DNA of 64,000 nt from Clostridia bacterium (GTDB taxonomy: Bacteria; Bacillota; Clostridia; Lachnospirales; Lachnospiraceae). The translations under genes were made by a program, and so were the position numbers. The notes below the pieces were generated by a model. The model ran no database searches. It had not been told where the DNA came from and saw only the letters and a list, made by a program, of their open reading frames with translations. The DNA lies in contig CAJTDE010000019.1 of assembly GCA_910574835.1 (NCBI GenBank), forward strand, positions 18,334 to 82,333, given 5' to 3'. Shown here in pieces: positions 26,846 through 35,528 of the stretch. Numbering within the stretch: the first letter of the stretch is position 1; each line of letters opens with the position of its first letter.

Positions 26846-28237
26846 ATGGCACAGCTTTGGGGAGGGCGCTTTACGAAGGAAACGAATCAACTGGTCTACA
26901 ACTTCAACGCGTCAATTTCATTTGATAAGAAGTTTTACAAACAGGATATGAAGGGCAGCATGGCCCATGTGCGGATGCTGGCAAAGCAGGGGATTCTGAG
27001 CGAGGAAGAGCGGGACGTAATTCTGGCCGGAATCGAGGGGATACTTAAGGATGTGGAGAGCGGGAAGCTTGAGATCAGCGACGAATATGAAGACATCCAC
27101 AGCTTTGTGGAGGCGACTCTGATTGACCGCATAGGCGATCCGGGAAAGAAGCTTCACACAGGGCGCAGCCGGAATGATCAGGTGGCTCTGGACATGAAGC
27201 TTTATACCAGAGATGAGATTTGCGGGATTGACGGTCTGGTGCGGAAGCTTCTTACGGTACTGCAAAGGCTGATGGAAGAGCACACGCAGACCATTATGCC
27301 GGGCTTTACCCATCTGCAGAAGGCGCAGCCGATTACGCTGGCTCATCATCTGGGGGCATATTTTGAAATGTTTAAGCGGGATCGGGGGAGGCTTGCCGAT
27401 ATCTATGAGCGGATGAATTACTGCCCTCTTGGATCAGGGGCTTTGGCGGGAACGACTTATCCTCTGGATCGGGAATATACGGCGGAGCTTCTCGCATTTG
27501 CAGGGCCGACGCTTAACAGCATGGATTCCGTGTCGGATCGGGATTATCTGATTGAACTGCTTTCGGCGCTTTCCACAATTATGATGCATCTGAGCCGGTT
27601 TTCCGAGGAGATTATTATCTGGAATACCAATGAGTATCGGTTTGTGGAGATTGATGACGCCTACAGCACGGGAAGCAGCATTATGCCCCAGAAAAAGAAC
27701 CCGGATATTGCGGAACTGGTTCGGGGAAAGACAGGCCGGGTGTATGGTGCGCTGATTTCGCTGCTTACGACTATGAAGGGACTGCCGCTTGCTTATAATA
27801 AGGATATGCAGGAGGATAAGGAGCTGACCTTTGATGCGTTTGATACGGTGAAGGGATGCCTGGCCCTCTTTACCGGGATGCTGGATACCATGAAGTTCAA
27901 TAAGTCTCAGATGGCCGCAAGCGCTAGAAATGGTTTTACCAACGCCACGGACGCCGCAGATTATCTGGTAAATCACGGCGTGCCCTTCCGGGATGCTCAT
28001 GGGGTGATTGGCCGTCTGGTGCTTTACTGCATTGAGCAGGGGAAGGCGATTGAGGAATTAAGCCTTGAGGAGCTTAAGGAAATCAGTCCCGTATTTGAGG
28101 AGGATATTTATGAGGCGGTCAGCATGGATACCTGTGTGAATAAGCGGCTGACCTTGGGAGCACCGGGGGAGAAGGCTATGGAACAGGTGATTTGCAAAAA
28201 CCGGGAGTGGCTGGAAAGTCATGGGAGCTTGGGATAA
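26846..28237 (+). CDS. argH: Argininosuccinate lyase, 463 aa
   Basis: This enzyme cleaves argininosuccinate to arginine and fumarate, the last step of arginine synthesis, in the cytoplasm as a homotetramer. The start MAQLWGGRFTKE, the HTGRSRNDQVALD segment, the GFTHLQKAQPITLAHH loop and the superfamily signature GSSIMPQKKNPD are all intact. ATG 26846 is chosen because AGGA lies seven bases upstream; the TTG at 26816 adds ten non-conserved residues. argG is not adjacent. The gene has its own promoter and terminator and seems monocistronic. Confidence 0.95.
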   Translation: MAQLWGGRFTKETNQLVYNFNASISFDKKFYKQDMKGSMAHVRMLAKQGILSEEERDVILAGIEGILKDVESGKLEISDEYEDIHSFVEATLIDRIGDPGKKLHTGRSRNDQVALDMKLYTRDEICGIDGLVRKLLTVLQRLMEEHTQTIMPGFTHLQKAQPITLAHHLGAYFEMFKRDRGRLADIYERMNYCPLGSGALAGTTYPLDREYTAELLAFAGPTLNSMDSVSDRDYLIELLSALSTIMMHLSRFSEEIIIWNTNEYRFVEIDDAYSTGSSIMPQKKNPDIAELVRGKTGRVYGALISLLTTMKGLPLAYNKDMQEDKELTFDAFDTVKGCLALFTGMLDTMKFNKSQMAASARNGFTNATDAADYLVNHGVPFRDAHGVIGRLVLYCIEQGKAIEELSLEELKEISPVFEEDIYEAVSMDTCVNKRLTLGAPGEKAMEQVICKNREWLESHGSLG

Positions 28238-28257
28238 AAATTTTTATATGAGAAAAG

Positions 28258-28294
28258 CAGATCTTGCGTGTTAAAACGCAGGGTCTGTTTTTTT
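28258..28294 (+). terminator. argH terminator
   Basis: CAGATCTTGCGT pairs with ACGCAGGGTCTG (two G-U pairs) around a six-base loop and is followed by seven T. Confidence 0.9.
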
Positions 28295-28396
28295 GGCTGA
28301 AAAGCTTGTCTAAGTATGTCAAAATATTGGAAAGAAATTTGACAAATTATAGATTTTTTTACTTGGATATGGTAAAGTGTTAAATAAATGAAATGA

Positions 28397-28640
28397 CAGG
28401 GATATTACGGAACTGGAATCAGTAATGTGCTTTACGGTTCACAAATCGATTTACAGACACATGCACTTGTGGCTGGAAATTGATTTAGATAAGGTGAACA
28501 GTAAGGGATATTACGGAACTGGAATCAGTAATATTCTTAACCATGCACAAATCAATTTACAGTTACATGACTTTGTGACTGGAAATTGATTTTAAACCGG
28601 TGTATGGTGAAGAATATTACGGAACTGGAATAGAAAGGGA
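28397..28640 (+). repeat. Family A structured repeat, copy before rnfC (two tandem hairpins)
   Basis: Two hairpin-linker units stand in tandem. The second 5' arm, GTAATATTCTTAACCATGCAC without its final base, pairs in 19 of 21 positions with the arm just before the final linker (GTGTATGGTGAAGAATATT). It pairs only over 8 bp with the arm upstream of it, which defines the true hairpin as the one closing next to the gene. Inner arms AAATCAATTT/AAATTGATTT are perfect. The linker GGAACTGGAATAGAAAGGG supplies the rnfC ribosome binding site. A TTGACA at 28339 may mark the operon promoter, without a clear -10. Confidence 0.85.
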
Positions 28641-28651
28641 AACGAGTGCTT

Positions 28652-29986
28652 ATGTTAAGAAAAACTTTTCAGGGAGGCGTGCACCCGGCGGACGGAAAGG
28701 AATTTGCCAGAAACATACCCTACCGCGTCTATCTCCCCAAAGGAGATCTGGTCTTTCCGCTGAATCAGCATATCGGCAAGCCGGCCAGACCGGTTGTGCA
28801 AAAAGGGGATCTGGTTCTTACGGGCCAGCTTTTGGCAGAGGCGGACGGTTTCGTATCCGCCAACATTGTCAGCTCATGCTCCGGCAAGGTAAAGGCTGTT
28901 GAAAACCGCAAAACCGTAGCAGGCCCGTCCGTCCCCTGCATCGTAGTGGAAAACGACGGAAATTACACCTTGGCCGAGGGCATCGGAACAGAAAATGACG
29001 CAACCAATCTCACAAGCCAGGAGATTCTGGAAAAAATCAAAGCCGCAGGTATCATCGGCCTGGGAGGAGCAGGCTTCCCCACCCATGTCAAGCTTGCGCC
29101 GAAAAATCCCCGGGAGATTGAATACGTCATAGCCAACGGCGCCGAGTGCGAGCCTTACATTACCTGCGACGATCAATTGATGCGGACAAAAGGCAGCGAA
29201 ATTGTGGAAGGGCTGAAAATTATGCTGCGCCTATTCCCAAATGCCGGGGGCGTGATCTTAATTGAGGAAAATAAACCGGAAGCCATCAAAGCGATGGAAC
29301 AAGCCTGTGCCGGACAGGAAAAGATTCACATCCGGGCCGTACATACAAAATACCCCCAGGGCGGCGAGCGTTCCGTTATCAGCGTAATAGCCGGAAAGCA
29401 TCTGAAGCTTGGCATGCTTCCGGCAGACGCAGGCTGTGTGGTGGATAACGTAGCTACGGTCCACGCCATTTACCGGGCCGTGTGCAAATCGGAGCCGGTG
29501 ATGGAGCGCGGCTTTACCGTATCGGGAGACGGGGTCAAAAGTCCCTGCAATCTGATGGTGCGGATAGGAACCAGCTTTGCGGAAGTACTCGAGGAGGCCG
29601 GAGGCATCCGGGAGGGTGTAAAAGCCCGGAAGATGCTCTGCGGCGGTCCCATGATGGGAATAGCTCTTGTTTCCCCGGATGTTCCCATTTGCAAAAATAA
29701 CAATGCGCTGACTGTTCTAACTACGGACCCGGTGGAGGAGGCGGAAAAGACCCGGACTGCCTGCCTGCGCTGCGGACGCTGCAATCAGGTCTGCCCTCTG
29801 GGACTGACGCCGCAGATGATGGCCGTTGCCGCGGAAAAGAAGAATTATGAGCGTTATGAGAAGAAGCTGTATGGCCTGGAGTGTATCGCCTGCGGCTCCT
29901 GCACCTATATCTGCCCGGCAAAACGGCCCTTGATGCAGCTCTTTAAGCAGGCGAAGGCCGAGATTATGGCAGCGAAGAGAAGATAG
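28652..29986 (+). CDS. rnfC: Rnf complex subunit C, 444 aa
   Basis: RnfC is the peripheral NADH-binding subunit of the Rnf ferredoxin:NAD+ oxidoreductase, which couples this electron transfer to Na+ or H+ pumping. The N-terminal biotinyl-like domain begins TFQGGVHP; the nucleotide and FMN region has GLGGAGFPTHVKL and NGAECEPYITCDDQL. Two [4Fe-4S] motifs follow (CLRCGRCNQVCPLG and CIACGSCTYICPAKRP). The gene begins the operon after a family A repeat. GTG 28646 is a possible upstream start. Confidence 0.95.
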   Translation: MLRKTFQGGVHPADGKEFARNIPYRVYLPKGDLVFPLNQHIGKPARPVVQKGDLVLTGQLLAEADGFVSANIVSSCSGKVKAVENRKTVAGPSVPCIVVENDGNYTLAEGIGTENDATNLTSQEILEKIKAAGIIGLGGAGFPTHVKLAPKNPREIEYVIANGAECEPYITCDDQLMRTKGSEIVEGLKIMLRLFPNAGGVILIEENKPEAIKAMEQACAGQEKIHIRAVHTKYPQGGERSVISVIAGKHLKLGMLPADAGCVVDNVATVHAIYRAVCKSEPVMERGFTVSGDGVKSPCNLMVRIGTSFAEVLEEAGGIREGVKARKMLCGGPMMGIALVSPDVPICKNNNALTVLTTDPVEEAEKTRTACLRCGRCNQVCPLGLTPQMMAVAAEKKNYERYEKKLYGLECIACGSCTYICPAKRPLMQLFKQAKAEIMAAKRR

Positions 29987-29999
29987 GGGGGCTTTAATA

Positions 30000-31538
30000 A
30001 TGGACAAATTATACAATGTTTCTTCCAGTCCGCATGCAAGAAACAGACTGACTACAGGCAAAGTCATGTACCAGGTGATTCTTTCCCTGATGCCGGCCAC
30101 AGTATTTGGTATCTACCGCTTCGGAACAGGGGCCTTTCTGGTGATTGCAGCCTCCGTTTTGTCTGCGGTTCTGACAGAATATATATTTGACCGGATCACC
30201 GGGCGGCCCAACACGGTAAAAGATGGAAGCGCAGTTGTCACAGGACTTCTTCTGGCGCTTTGCCTCCCGGCCTATGAGCCGCTTTACGTGCCTTGTCTGG
30301 GAAGCATTTTTGCCATTTTATTTGTAAAATGCTTCTTCGGCGGTATCGGACACAATTTTATGAACCCGGCCCTGGCAGGAAGGTGCTTTCTGCTGATATC
30401 CTTCAGCGGCGTGGTGGCTGATTTTTCTCTGGACGGAATGAGTTCGGCAACGCCTCTGGAGGCTCTTGCTTCCGGGCAGACGGTAAATGTGACGGATGCC
30501 TTTCTGGGCTTTGGAAACGGCGTAATCGGAAGTTCCATTCTGGCCCTGTGCATCGGCGGAATCTACCTGCTGGCAGTTCGGGCCATTACCTATGAAATTC
30601 CTCTGGCAACTCTGGTGTCATTTTCCGTGTTCCTGGCGTTGTTCGGCGGACATGGTTTGGACCTGGAATTTATTATACTTCATCTGGTATCCGGGGGAAT
30701 TATGATGGGCGCCCTGTTTATGGCAACAGATCCGGTGACTAGTCCGGTGACGTCCAAGGGACAGTTTATTTTCGGCGGATTGATTGGCATCTTAAGCGGA
30801 ATCTTCCGGGTATACGGAAGCGCGCCGGATTCCGCAAGCTACGCCATTATCATTGCAAATATGGCAGTTCCCCTTATTGATGAGATTTCCGTGCCCGTGC
30901 CCTTTGGCCTCAGAAAGCCTAGGGAGGGGAAGAGGGGGATACCCAAATCGGCTGTGATTCTCTGTGTGATTACATTGATTGCCGGGGCGGCCTTAAGCAG
31001 CGTGTATGTGATGACAGAGGATCAGATTGCGGTACAAAAGGCAGAGGCAAAGGCGGCTTCCTATCGTGAGGTATGTCCCGACGCGGCTGATTTTACCTTG
31101 GATGAGAAGATTAACGGCGCTATCGAAGCTCTGGAGGGCGAGGTTTACGGCACGGACTTTGGCAAAGCCTACATCAATGAGGCAGCCGTGGGAGTGGATG
31201 GAAGCGGCGTTCCCGTTGGGTATGTGCTCAGTGTCACAAGCGGCGACGGCTTTGAGGGAAATATCACCATGTCCGTGTGTATTCTGCCGGACGGAACAGT
31301 TGGCGGCATTGCCTTTACGGAGCTGAATGAGACGGCAGGTATGGGAATGCTCTGCGGCGAAGATGCATTTAAGGGTCAGTTTGCAGGAGTGAATGCAGAG
31401 CGGTTTACCCTGAATAAAGCAGGAGATTCCACGGCGGACAATGAGATTGACACGGTGTCCGGAGCCTCCACTTCTTCGGGAGCGGTGGTCAACGCGGTCA
31501 ATGCGGCCTTGGATTTCTTTGGCACATACATCAAGTAA
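30000..31538 (+). CDS. rnfDG: RnfD-RnfG fusion protein of the Rnf complex, 512 aa
   Basis: Residues 1 to about 303 are RnfD: start SSSPHARNRLTTGKVMYQVI, polytopic membrane helices, GGIGHNFMNPALAGRCFLL, and the covalent FMN region MATDPVTSPVT. After a short basic linker (RKPREGKRGIPK) the same frame continues as RnfG: one membrane helix (SAVILCVITLIAGAALSSVY), an extracytoplasmic FMN-binding domain, and the flavinylation-type motif SGASTSSGAVV near the end. The two are separate genes in most organisms. There is no stop or start between them and no extra rnfG follows; rnfE begins 12 bases later. Frame and motifs are continuous, so I infer a real fusion. Confidence 0.9.
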   Translation: MDKLYNVSSSPHARNRLTTGKVMYQVILSLMPATVFGIYRFGTGAFLVIAASVLSAVLTEYIFDRITGRPNTVKDGSAVVTGLLLALCLPAYEPLYVPCLGSIFAILFVKCFFGGIGHNFMNPALAGRCFLLISFSGVVADFSLDGMSSATPLEALASGQTVNVTDAFLGFGNGVIGSSILALCIGGIYLLAVRAITYEIPLATLVSFSVFLALFGGHGLDLEFIILHLVSGGIMMGALFMATDPVTSPVTSKGQFIFGGLIGILSGIFRVYGSAPDSASYAIIIANMAVPLIDEISVPVPFGLRKPREGKRGIPKSAVILCVITLIAGAALSSVYVMTEDQIAVQKAEAKAASYREVCPDAADFTLDEKINGAIEALEGEVYGTDFGKAYINEAAVGVDGSGVPVGYVLSVTSGDGFEGNITMSVCILPDGTVGGIAFTELNETAGMGMLCGEDAFKGQFAGVNAERFTLNKAGDSTADNEIDTVSGASTSSGAVVNAVNAALDFFGTYIK

Positions 31539-31550
31539 GGGGGGAACGAA

Positions 31551-32231
31551 ATGAAACCATGTATGGAGCGTATTTATAATGGGATATTAAAGGAAAATCC
31601 GGCGCTGGTGCTGATGCTCGGCATGTGTCCCACCCTGGCGGTTACTACCTCGGCGGTGAATGGGTTCGGTATGGGAGTGTCTACCCTGGCGGTGCTGGTG
31701 GTGTCCAATTTGGTGATTTCCCTTCTTAGGAAGGTGATTCCCGACGAGGTTCGGCTTCCGGCTTATATTGTAATTGTGGCTTCCCTGGTTACGGTGGTGG
31801 AGCTTTTGACAGAGGCTTATGTTCCGGCGCTTTACAGCGCTCTTGGAATCTACATTCCTCTGATTGTGGTGAATTGTATTATTCTGGGAAGGGCGGAGGC
31901 GTTTGCCTCTAAGAATCCGCCTGTGCTCTCTGCTATGGACGGCGTGGGAATGGGGCTTGGCTTTACCATTGCTCTGACGGTGATTGGGCTTGTCCGGGAG
32001 CTTTTGGGGGCGGGGACGGCCTTTGGCTTTGAAGTGATGCCAAAGTCCTTTCCTCCGATTGCCATCTTTATCAAAGCGCCGGGGGCGTTTCTGGTGCTGA
32101 TGATGATTATTATGATCATGAATGCGATACATATCAATACACGGGCAAATAAGGTGGTGGAGGGCTGTGACGGCTGCTGCGCGTCATGTGCAAAGTCCTG
32201 TGATACAGAGGAAGGGGGAGAGGAAAAATGA
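31551..32231 (+). CDS. rnfE: Rnf complex subunit E, 226 aa
   Basis: An integral membrane subunit homologous to RnfA and NqrD, with six predicted helices; family segments ILKENPALVLMLGMCPTLAVT, GIYIPLIVVNCIILGRAEAFA and GMGLGFTIALTVIGLVRE are present. RnfA and RnfE together hold a buried Fe-S centre through conserved Cys. Unusually, the C-terminus has a Cys-rich tail, EGCDGCCASCAKSCDTEEGG. The stop overlaps the rnfA start (ATGA). A strong AGGGGGGAA-like site precedes the ATG. Confidence 0.92.
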   Translation: MKPCMERIYNGILKENPALVLMLGMCPTLAVTTSAVNGFGMGVSTLAVLVVSNLVISLLRKVIPDEVRLPAYIVIVASLVTVVELLTEAYVPALYSALGIYIPLIVVNCIILGRAEAFASKNPPVLSAMDGVGMGLGFTIALTVIGLVRELLGAGTAFGFEVMPKSFPPIAIFIKAPGAFLVLMMIIMIMNAIHINTRANKVVEGCDGCCASCAKSCDTEEGGEEK

Positions 32232-32803
32232 CTTCGCTGATTATGATTGTGATTTCTACGGCGCTGATTAACAATGTGGTGCTGAACCAGTTTTTGGGCA
32301 TCTGTTCCTTCCTGGGAGTATCCAGACAGATTAAGACCTCCGCAAGCCTGGGGGGAGCGGTTATTTTTGTCATTACGATTTCCTCTGCGGTGGCGAGCCT
32401 TTTGTATGACTTTGTTCTGGTTCCGCTGAACCTTACATATCTTAAGACTATTGTATTTATTCTGGTGATTGCGGCGCTGGTGCAGCTGGTGGAGATGTTT
32501 TTGAAAAAGACTTCGCGGGCCGTTTACCAGGCTTTGGGTATTTATCTGCCTTTGATTACGACCAACTGTGCGGTCCTTGGCGTGGCTTTAACCAATGTGC
32601 AGAATGGATTTAATCTGTTGGAGAGTGTTTTGGCCGGCTTTGGAACGGCGGTTGGATATACGGTTGCCATTGTGCTTCTGGCCGGTATCCGGGAGCGGAT
32701 TGACGAGGACGCGATTCCGGCGCCCTTGCGGGGAGCGCCCATAGTACTGCTGTGCGCTGTGCTGATGGCGATTGCGTTTATGGGATTCGGGGGATTGTCG
32801 TAG
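32228..32803 (+). CDS. rnfA: Rnf complex subunit A, 191 aa
   Basis: A membrane subunit of the NqrE/RnfA family. It begins with SLIMIVISTALINNVVLNQFLGICSFLGVS, which carries the conserved Cys near the membrane, and contains GIYLPLITTNCAVLGVAL and a C-terminal GIRERIDEDAIPAPLRG segment. It pairs with RnfE to form the membrane core. Translation is coupled to rnfE by the ATGA overlap. Two family B hairpins separate it from rnfB. Confidence 0.93.
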   Translation: MTSLIMIVISTALINNVVLNQFLGICSFLGVSRQIKTSASLGGAVIFVITISSAVASLLYDFVLVPLNLTYLKTIVFILVIAALVQLVEMFLKKTSRAVYQALGIYLPLITTNCAVLGVALTNVQNGFNLLESVLAGFGTAVGYTVAIVLLAGIRERIDEDAIPAPLRGAPIVLLCAVLMAIAFMGFGGLS

Positions 32804-32805
32804 CG

Positions 32806-33085
32806 GCTTTGCCCTTTCGTGCCGTCGCGCAGCGATAAGGCAAAGTCGCAAAGACGCACGAGAGGAACTTTCATGAGGTCCTTTCGAATGAAAGTTTCTC
32901 TCAATACCAGTGCGTCGAAGCGACTTTGCCCTTTAGTGCCGTCGCGCAGCGACCAGGCAAAGTCGCAAAGACGCACGAGAGGAACTTTTATGAGTGCTTT
33001 TCGAATAAAAGTTTCTCTCAATACCAGTGTGTCGAAGCGACTTTGCCCTTTCGTGCCGTCGCGCAGCGACTTTAAATAGGAGGAT
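32806..33085 (+). repeat. Family B structured repeat, tandem pair between rnfA and rnfB
   Basis: The order is linker-hairpin-linker-hairpin-linker, then AGGAGG of rnfB. The two hairpins (about 32838-32929 and 32955-33046) have arms GGCAAAGTCGC/GCGACTTTGCC and GACGCAC/GTGCGTC or GTGTGTC. The innermost arms are AACTTTCAT/ATGAAAGTT in the first and AACTTTTAT/ATAAAAGTT in the second, a compensatory change. Linkers contain GTCGC-GCA-GCGAC. Open frames through this region are repeat, not genes. Confidence 0.9.
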
Positions 33086-33089
33086 AAGG

Positions 33090-33878
33090 ATGCAGGGAAT
33101 TGTAATAGCTACTCTCATTGTGGGAGTGATCGGGCTTTTGATAGGCGCCGCTTTAGTGGCCGCCGGGAAAAAGTTTTATGTGGAGGTTGACGAGAGAGAA
33201 GCGCTTGTACGGGAATGTCTGCCGGGGAACAACTGCGGCGGCTGCGGTCAGGCCGGTTGTGACGCGGCTGCGGCTGCTATTGTAAATGGAGAGGCGGAAG
33301 TAAATGTATGTCCCGTCTGCAATGAAAAGGCCATTCAGGAAATCAGTGCGATTATGGGAGTGGACGGCGTTCAGACCGTGAAGAAGAGAGCTTTTGTCCG
33401 CTGCGCCGGGACTTGTGAGAAGACTTCTGTGAAATGTAATTATGTGGGAATCCGCGACTGCCGGTCAGCAGTTATGTCCGGTTTGCCCGTCTGGGAATGT
33501 GATTATGGCTGTCTCGGCTTTGGTTCTTGTGTGGAAGCCTGTGCCTTTGACGCCATTCATGTAAGGGACGGCGCTGCAGTTGTGGACCCGGATAAATGCA
33601 CGGGCTGCGGTCGCTGTGCCTCCGTTTGCCCTAAAAATCTGATTGAGCTGCTCCCCGGCGATGCAAAAGCGGCCGTTGCCTGCTCCAGCAAGGCAAGAGG
33701 GCCGGAGGTTAAAAAGGCATGTTCTGCCGGCTGCATCGGCTGTAAGCTCTGTACAAAACAGTGTGAGGCGGAAGCGATTCAGGTGGAGAATAACCTGGCC
33801 GGCATTGATTATGATAAATGCGTGGGCTGTGAGAAATGTATGGAGAAGTGTCCGGCAAAGGCCATTGTGCGGCCGTAG
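33090..33878 (+). CDS. rnfB: Rnf complex subunit B, ferredoxin-type, 262 aa
   Basis: An N-terminal membrane anchor (IVIATLIVGVIGLLIGAALV) leads to an Fe4S domain with NNCGGCGQAGC and then ferredoxin-type clusters CTGCGRCASVCPK, CIGCKLCTKQCE and CVGCEKCMEKCPAKA, plus further Cys in the middle. RnfB is the entry point for electrons from reduced ferredoxin. ATG 33090 follows AGGAGG from the family B repeat; the frame upstream to 33027 is repeat sequence. As the last gene of the operon behind a structured element, it may be translated or processed separately. Confidence 0.94.
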   Translation: MQGIVIATLIVGVIGLLIGAALVAAGKKFYVEVDEREALVRECLPGNNCGGCGQAGCDAAAAAIVNGEAEVNVCPVCNEKAIQEISAIMGVDGVQTVKKRAFVRCAGTCEKTSVKCNYVGIRDCRSAVMSGLPVWECDYGCLGFGSCVEACAFDAIHVRDGAAVVDPDKCTGCGRCASVCPKNLIELLPGDAKAAVACSSKARGPEVKKACSAGCIGCKLCTKQCEAEAIQVENNLAGIDYDKCVGCEKCMEKCPAKAIVRP

Positions 33879-34078
33879 TTATTTACGCAATTGTACTGAC
33901 TGTGGGGCGAAAAGAAGCCGAGTACGCCTTGCACAAGTACTTACAGGTTTATAACCATGCTGATAGCTGATAGAGGCCGATGTTTGTGCATTGGTGTATA
34001 AAGCTTTATTGTGGTGCTTATGTAGGGGATGCTTGATTAAAATATCTTTAATAAAGCATGAAAGGAGAAAACTATTTT

Positions 34079-34564
34079 ATGGGTAAAAATTTTCAATATA
34101 CGAAACAATTCGTTTTTTATACTGACAAAGAAATTGAAGAACGGTTAGATAAGTCTGATTATAAAGATTCGTATAAATGGTTTGATACTGACATACCAGC
34201 TGATAACCCAGAGTTAATTAGACCTAGTAATAGTTTTGAAAATAAGCTTGCTGAAGCACAAATATTTTATTTTGCATATATAAAATTTTTCAAAAAGAAT
34301 AATCAATTATATGGGATTGTTGCAGGTAAAACAAAGTCTAAATTGGTTAATAGAACTTCTGATGTGAATTTTACGAAAAATTTAAAATATGCACCTAAAA
34401 CCAAATGGAATGCAAAAGAATTTCTTGTTTTGAGTAATCTTGAGTGGGAAAAAAATAAAATTTTAATAATTATTCCAAAACAAATCGAAGTTGGATTAAA
34501 AGAGAAAGAAGCAAAACAAGTAGAAAATTGGTTGCAAAAAGAATTTAATTTATTCGGCAGTTGA
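34079..34564 (+). CDS. Hypothetical protein, AT-rich gene, 161 aa
   Basis: I do not recognise the family. The product is rich in Lys, Asn, Phe and Tyr (KFFKKNNQLYGIVAGKTKSKLV, shortened here as KFFKKNNQLYGIVAGKT), appears soluble, and ends with a helical KEKEAKQVENWLQKEFN segment. The gene is much richer in A and T than its neighbours, as is the following 140 bases, suggesting recent acquisition. AAGGAG stands 11 bases before the ATG; ATG 34058 is possible but lacks a site. It lies next to a toxin-antitoxin pair. Confidence 0.6.
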   Translation: MGKNFQYTKQFVFYTDKEIEERLDKSDYKDSYKWFDTDIPADNPELIRPSNSFENKLAEAQIFYFAYIKFFKKNNQLYGIVAGKTKSKLVNRTSDVNFTKNLKYAPKTKWNAKEFLVLSNLEWEKNKILIIIPKQIEVGLKEKEAKQVENWLQKEFNLFGS

Positions 34565-34707
34565 TATTGAAAGCGGTTAGTTTTAGAATTAGCTGTTTTC
34601 TTTCTGAAAAATATAAGGTTAATGCAGTACTTGATATTTGCCAAAAACAGCATATAATAAACTTAGCTAAGATAGCTAAAGGCGCTGACTGGAATGGAGG
34701 TATCATT

Positions 34708-34950
34708 TTGACACAGGTAAATATGCTAGAAGCCAAGACGGATTTATCAAAACTGGTAAGAATGCTTGAAACAAAAGAAGAGGATGTTATTTATCTGGCA
34801 AGGAACGGAACGGCTGTTGTGCAGATGACGCTGATCCCAAAGGCTTCCTGTCAGAAGCGCATCGGCGCGGCAGAGGGAAAATTCAAGATTCCGGACGAGT
34901 TTGATGCATGGGATAAAGAGATTGAAGAGATGTTTGGAGGAGAGATATGA
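34708..34950 (+). CDS. Type II antitoxin, Phd/YefM-like, 80 aa
   Basis: The product starts MTQVNMLEAKTDLSKLVRML and contains the strand VIYLARNGTAVVQMTLI, which is the Phd/YefM DNA-binding fold; the acidic C-terminus (PDEFDAWDKEIEEMF) would wrap the toxin. The TTG start at 34708 has GGAGG seven bases upstream, so the longer frame from 34561 is not needed. The stop overlaps the toxin start (ATGA). Such antitoxins bind their own promoter. CTGGAATGGAGG before the start resembles a worn family A linker. Confidence 0.85.
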   Translation: MTQVNMLEAKTDLSKLVRMLETKEEDVIYLARNGTAVVQMTLIPKASCQKRIGAAEGKFKIPDEFDAWDKEIEEMFGGEI

Positions 34951-35351
34951 ATATTTTATTAGATACACATATTCTTCTCTGGGCGCTTTCCAATGATGAC
35001 AGACTGCCGGAAAAAGCGAGAGAGCTGATTGAAAACACCGAAAACAGAATTTACTATAGCCTTATTTCTTTGTGGGAGGTAGAATTAAAGCACCTGGCAC
35101 ACCCGGATGCTATGCCGGTTTGCGCAAAAGAACTTTCGGAGTACTGCGGACAGTCGGGGTATCAGAAGCTGTTGGTCAGAGAGAATCATATTTTTGCTTT
35201 GGCAGGATTAAAACGAAAGGAAACTGCTCCGCCTCACAAAGATCTCTTTGATCGGATGCTTATATGTCAGGCATCCGTGGAAAATATGGTTTTTATGACC
35301 CATGATTCCCTTATTCCGGATTATGATGACCCATGTATTTTGGCCGTATAA
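34947..35351 (+). CDS. PIN-domain toxin, VapC-like, 134 aa
   Basis: PIN-domain ribonucleases cleave RNA with Mg2+ held by acidic residues. Those expected are present: Asp in MNILLDTHILLWAL, Glu in SLWEVELK, Asp in HKDLFDRMLICQA, and Asp in FMTHDSLI. The gene is coupled to the antitoxin gene through ATGA. Length is normal. It probably functions in element stabilisation or stress, but the target RNA is unknown. Confidence 0.88.
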   Translation: MNILLDTHILLWALSNDDRLPEKARELIENTENRIYYSLISLWEVELKHLAHPDAMPVCAKELSEYCGQSGYQKLLVRENHIFALAGLKRKETAPPHKDLFDRMLICQASVENMVFMTHDSLIPDYDDPCILAV

Positions 35352-35390
35352 TTTTGCGGTTCATTTTGTGATTTCTGAGAAAATAAATAC

Positions 35391-35419
35391 TTGCATTTTC
35401 CCTAAAAATGCGATAGGAT
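35391..35419 (+). promoter_or_regulatory. Candidate asd promoter
   Basis: TTGCAT (35391-35396), a 17-base spacer and TAGGAT (35414-35419) lie about 110 bases before asd. The match is moderate. Confidence 0.5.
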
Positions 35420-35528
35420 ACATAGAAAAAAGGCGGTTATGCAGGGAAGCTCAGGCGGATTTCATGATCCGGGCTGCCGCGGATTCCGGATACCGCACAT
35501 CAGAGGAATTAAGAGGAGAATATGAAAA

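Noticed and set aside
32819..33079. 86-codon open frame across the family B tandem copies
   Set aside because: It is wholly repeat sequence, repeats itself internally with the period of the repeat, and has no ribosome binding site.
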